64,000 bases of DNA from Staphylococcus sp. M0911. Its GTDB lineage: Bacteria; Bacillota; Bacilli; Staphylococcales; Staphylococcaceae. The position numbers and the translations under genes are program-made. The notes under the pieces are model-generated. The model was not told where the DNA came from. It saw only the letters and a list, made by a program, of their open reading frames with translations, and searched no databases. The DNA lies in NCBI RefSeq assembly GCF_003491325.1, contig NZ_CP022881.1:1302001-1366000 (forward strand), in the 5' to 3' direction. Shown here piece after piece: positions 62,030 to 64,000 of this stretch (the first letter of the stretch is position 1; each line of letters starts with the position of its first letter).

Positions 62030-64000
62030 GTGAATAATCGTGAGAAATTACAGAAGTTTAGTATTCGTAAATATACAGTTGGTACGTTTTCAACAGTCAT
62101 TGCGACGTTAGTCTTTTTAGGTTTTAACGCTTCTCATGTACAAGCTGATGAATTAAGTGCAACAGAAAAGAATGCACAACAAACGCTTCAGCAGCATGAT
62201 GGGGGGACAAACATTTCGCAGTCTGATTCCAGTTTGCAAACATCCAACCAACTAACTAACAATGAAACCGTAACTTCTGAACAACCATCTAAAGAAACGG
62301 TGATGTCTCAAGCTGATACAGAACACACAGAGACGCAATCTACAGAAAATGTTTCAATAGATAATGATAAATCGATTCAAACGACAGATCAAACAGCAAA
62401 TTCTAATCATTCAAATGATTTAGATCAAATTAATCAAACTCATAGCGCAGAAGTAAATAACACAGAGAATAAGCTAACCGCGCATGTAGATAGTGAAACT
62501 CATAATAGCATGCAACAAGAAAGTGATTTAAAACAGCCGACTCAAATTAATAAAGATTCGTTACAAGCTTTCTTTGATGCAAACTATCATGATTATCGCT
62601 TTATAGATAGAGATAAAGTAGATCAACCAACGCTCGACCAAGTTAAAGAAGCTTTCGATAAAGTTAATACATTACTTGGAAGCAGTCATCCAATCAGTGA
62701 AAAATCTTTACAACTTGCATATCAAGACTTAGAACAAGCAGTAGCAACCATGCGTACTTTGCCTAAACGTCAATCACAAGAACGACGTAAACATGAAATA
62801 AAAGATCGCTCTACTGATCCAAAAGCATCAGAGAGTTATCAAACAGCCATCACATCTTATTACGTAAAAAGTCCAAACGATGGTTCAGGCTATCCAGTTG
62901 GTACGTATATTTATGCTGCAAACAAAGGAACACCGTTTGCCTTACCAAATACACCATGGAAGCCTTTACGTGCTTCAGACTCTAAAGGGATTGCCTATAT
63001 CACTACGAAAAGATTAAAAGATGGTTATGAATGGACAATTAAATTTAATCAAAGTCATAGAATGCATGAACATATGGTCTTTTGGTTCGGTTTGCCGGAT
63101 CCACAAGTTCCAGTAGGGCCAGTTAGATTTACTATCGAAAACCCTGACCACTCAAATAAGATTAGTAGTTTAGGTGTTGGTGCTGGAGAAGGACAATCAT
63201 TACCTGCCATGTGGCGAACTGCAGGTGGTATCGATAGTTCTCGTGCCTCTAATTTTGTGCAAGGCCCACCTACAGGTTATACCTTTTATGATGAACCTAC
63301 GATTCACATTAAGAACTTTAAAGAGTTTGCTAGAGCACCTGAGTTTCAACATGAACAAGATGCATCAGATGAAGCTAAAACAAACGGCGAACAAAATTTC
63401 GATTTACTAAATGGTGAATTCAAAAATCAAATATATGGTATAGATAGATTGTATGCTTTTATAGGAAAAGGTAATGCAAGTTATACAATACAATTTAAAA
63501 CACAAGGTAATACTGCCGAACGATTTTATTATGCAGCTGGTGGTAGAGCACTAGAATACAGACAATTATTTAGCTTTAACGAATTATATGTAGAACCACT
63601 AAATGTTTTTACAGAGCGAGTAAAAACATTTACTGAAGGCATTAACCGAACTTATCATCTTGGCAACACAAAAGATATTTACGATTTAAATGCAAGAAGA
63701 GAAGTCACAAAATATATTTTAGATTCGAATAATGAGAATTCAGAAGACTTTGCTTCAGATCCGATGAGCTATGCCAAAACACCTAGTCGCTATGTAGGTG
63801 GTTTCTACGACCCTTCATTACCTACTAATCGTTATCGCGGAGTAGGGAAGGCACCATTAAATGAATTTGAAATTTATAAACTTATCAACAACGATACACT
63901 AACAAATGCTAGTCGAACTGGTAACCCTATTAAATTAAATATTGGATTCGATATTCAAGATGGATATGGTAATGAAGAAACCTTGAAGTCAGTGTATTTA
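62030..64000 (+). CDS. ebh: giant surface protein Ebh, N-terminal part (3' end outside window)
   Basis: 657 codons open to the window end, starting at GTG 62030 with AAGGAGTG 10-17 bases upstream. YSIRK-type signal peptide (KFSIRKYTVGTFS at residues 9-21), predicted cleavage after A39 (HVQA-DE). Residues 40 to about 175 are Ser/Thr/Asn/Gln-rich and without structure. From residue 178 the Ebh-specific domain begins (LQAFFDANYHDYRFIDRD) and continues with SSYYV/TSYYVKSPNDGSGYPVG and AAGGRALEYRQLF. Ebh proteins of staphylococci exceed 9000 residues, with FIVAR/GA repeats and cell-envelope roles. The 280-base upstream region (61750-62029) is AT-rich with no further gene. Confidence 0.92.
   Translation, partial: MNNREKLQKFSIRKYTVGTFSTVIATLVFLGFNASHVQADELSATEKNAQQTLQQHDGGTNISQSDSSLQTSNQLTNNETVTSEQPSKETVMSQADTEHTETQSTENVSIDNDKSIQTTDQTANSNHSNDLDQINQTHSAEVNNTENKLTAHVDSETHNSMQQESDLKQPTQINKDSLQAFFDANYHDYRFIDRDKVDQPTLDQVKEAFDKVNTLLGSSHPISEKSLQLAYQDLEQAVATMRTLPKRQSQERRKHEIKDRSTDPKASESYQTAITSYYVKSPNDGSGYPVGTYIYAANKGTPFALPNTPWKPLRASDSKGIAYITTKRLKDGYEWTIKFNQSHRMHEHMVFWFGLPDPQVPVGPVRFTIENPDHSNKISSLGVGAGEGQSLPAMWRTAGGIDSSRASNFVQGPPTGYTFYDEPTIHIKNFKEFARAPEFQHEQDASDEAKTNGEQNFDLLNGEFKNQIYGIDRLYAFIGKGNASYTIQFKTQGNTAERFYYAAGGRALEYRQLFSFNELYVEPLNVFTERVKTFTEGINRTYHLGNTKDIYDLNARREVTKYILDSNNENSEDFASDPMSYAKTPSRYVGGFYDPSLPTNRYRGVGKAPLNEFEIYKLINNDTLTNASRTGNPIKLNIGFDIQDGYGNEETLKSVYL

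Overview
The window is a stretch of Staphylococcus chromosome. It is AT-rich and uses strong AAGGAGG-type ribosome binding sites. It carries genus-typical genes: srrAB, the elastin-binding protein ebpS, bacillithiol genes bshA and ypdA, a YSIRK-type giant surface protein (ebh), and the Gram-positive pair recU-pbp2. Protein sequences are close to, but clearly different from, S. aureus. SrrB, EbpS and Ebh diverge in their variable parts, which points to a coagulase-negative species that I cannot name with certainty. There are no prophages, insertion sequences, CRISPR arrays, tRNAs or rRNAs. This is conserved core chromosome, and most of the interest lies in intergenic and regulatory structure.

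Layout. 1-10 kb: end of gnd, alpha-glucosidase malA (with an operator but no malR beside it), an AraC-type regulator, zwf, RNase Z, proC, a short-chain dehydrogenase and an aldo/keto reductase. 9.5-17 kb: nudF, fur, xerD, a DUF309 protein, scpA-scpB-rluB and the redox-responsive two-component system srrAB. 17-24 kb: an FMN riboswitch and riboflavin transporter ribU, ferredoxin, a YpbB-like protein with a short RecQ helicase, ebpS and ypdA. 24-33 kb: ansA, cmk, an S1-like protein, der, gpsA, hup, a 70-bp tandem hairpin repeat, the menaquinone cluster hepS-menG-hepT, and ndk. 33-40 kb: aroC-aroB-aroA followed by a TPR protein, a YpiB-like protein, a DUF1405 membrane protein and a membrane zinc peptidase. 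40-50 kb: a MazG-like protein, bshA-cca-birA-dinG, asnS, and dnaD-nth-ypoC. 50-64 kb: recU-pbp2 (minus strand), yppE-ypsA-gpsB, the RNase P RNA gene, a THUMP methyltransferase, an NAD(P)-binding protein, a dynamin-like double GTPase, a 5'-3' exonuclease, and the start of ebh, cut by the window edge.

How the genes work together. gnd and zwf supply the oxidative pentose phosphate branch and NADPH. hepS-menG-hepT make menaquinone, whose redox state is thought to be sensed through SrrAB. bshA makes, and ypdA recycles, the thiol bacillithiol. aroCBA feed chorismate to menaquinone and aromatic amino acids. scpAB, xerD, recU, pbp2, gpsB and ypsA serve chromosome segregation and division.

Most notable observations: (i) the dynamin-like gene is frameshifted by one base in an A8 run at its 5' end; (ii) SrrB has only one cysteine and lacks both cysteines I recall as redox-active in S. 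aureus SrrB; (iii) a long inverted repeat after gpsB carries the -35 element of the rnpB promoter in its 3' arm; (iv) a 70-bp tandem hairpin repeat lies between hup and hepS; (v) there is a near-perfect cre site in the ndk promoter and Fur/PerR-like boxes at fur and at an NAD(P)-binding gene. I found no clearly new multi-gene system.
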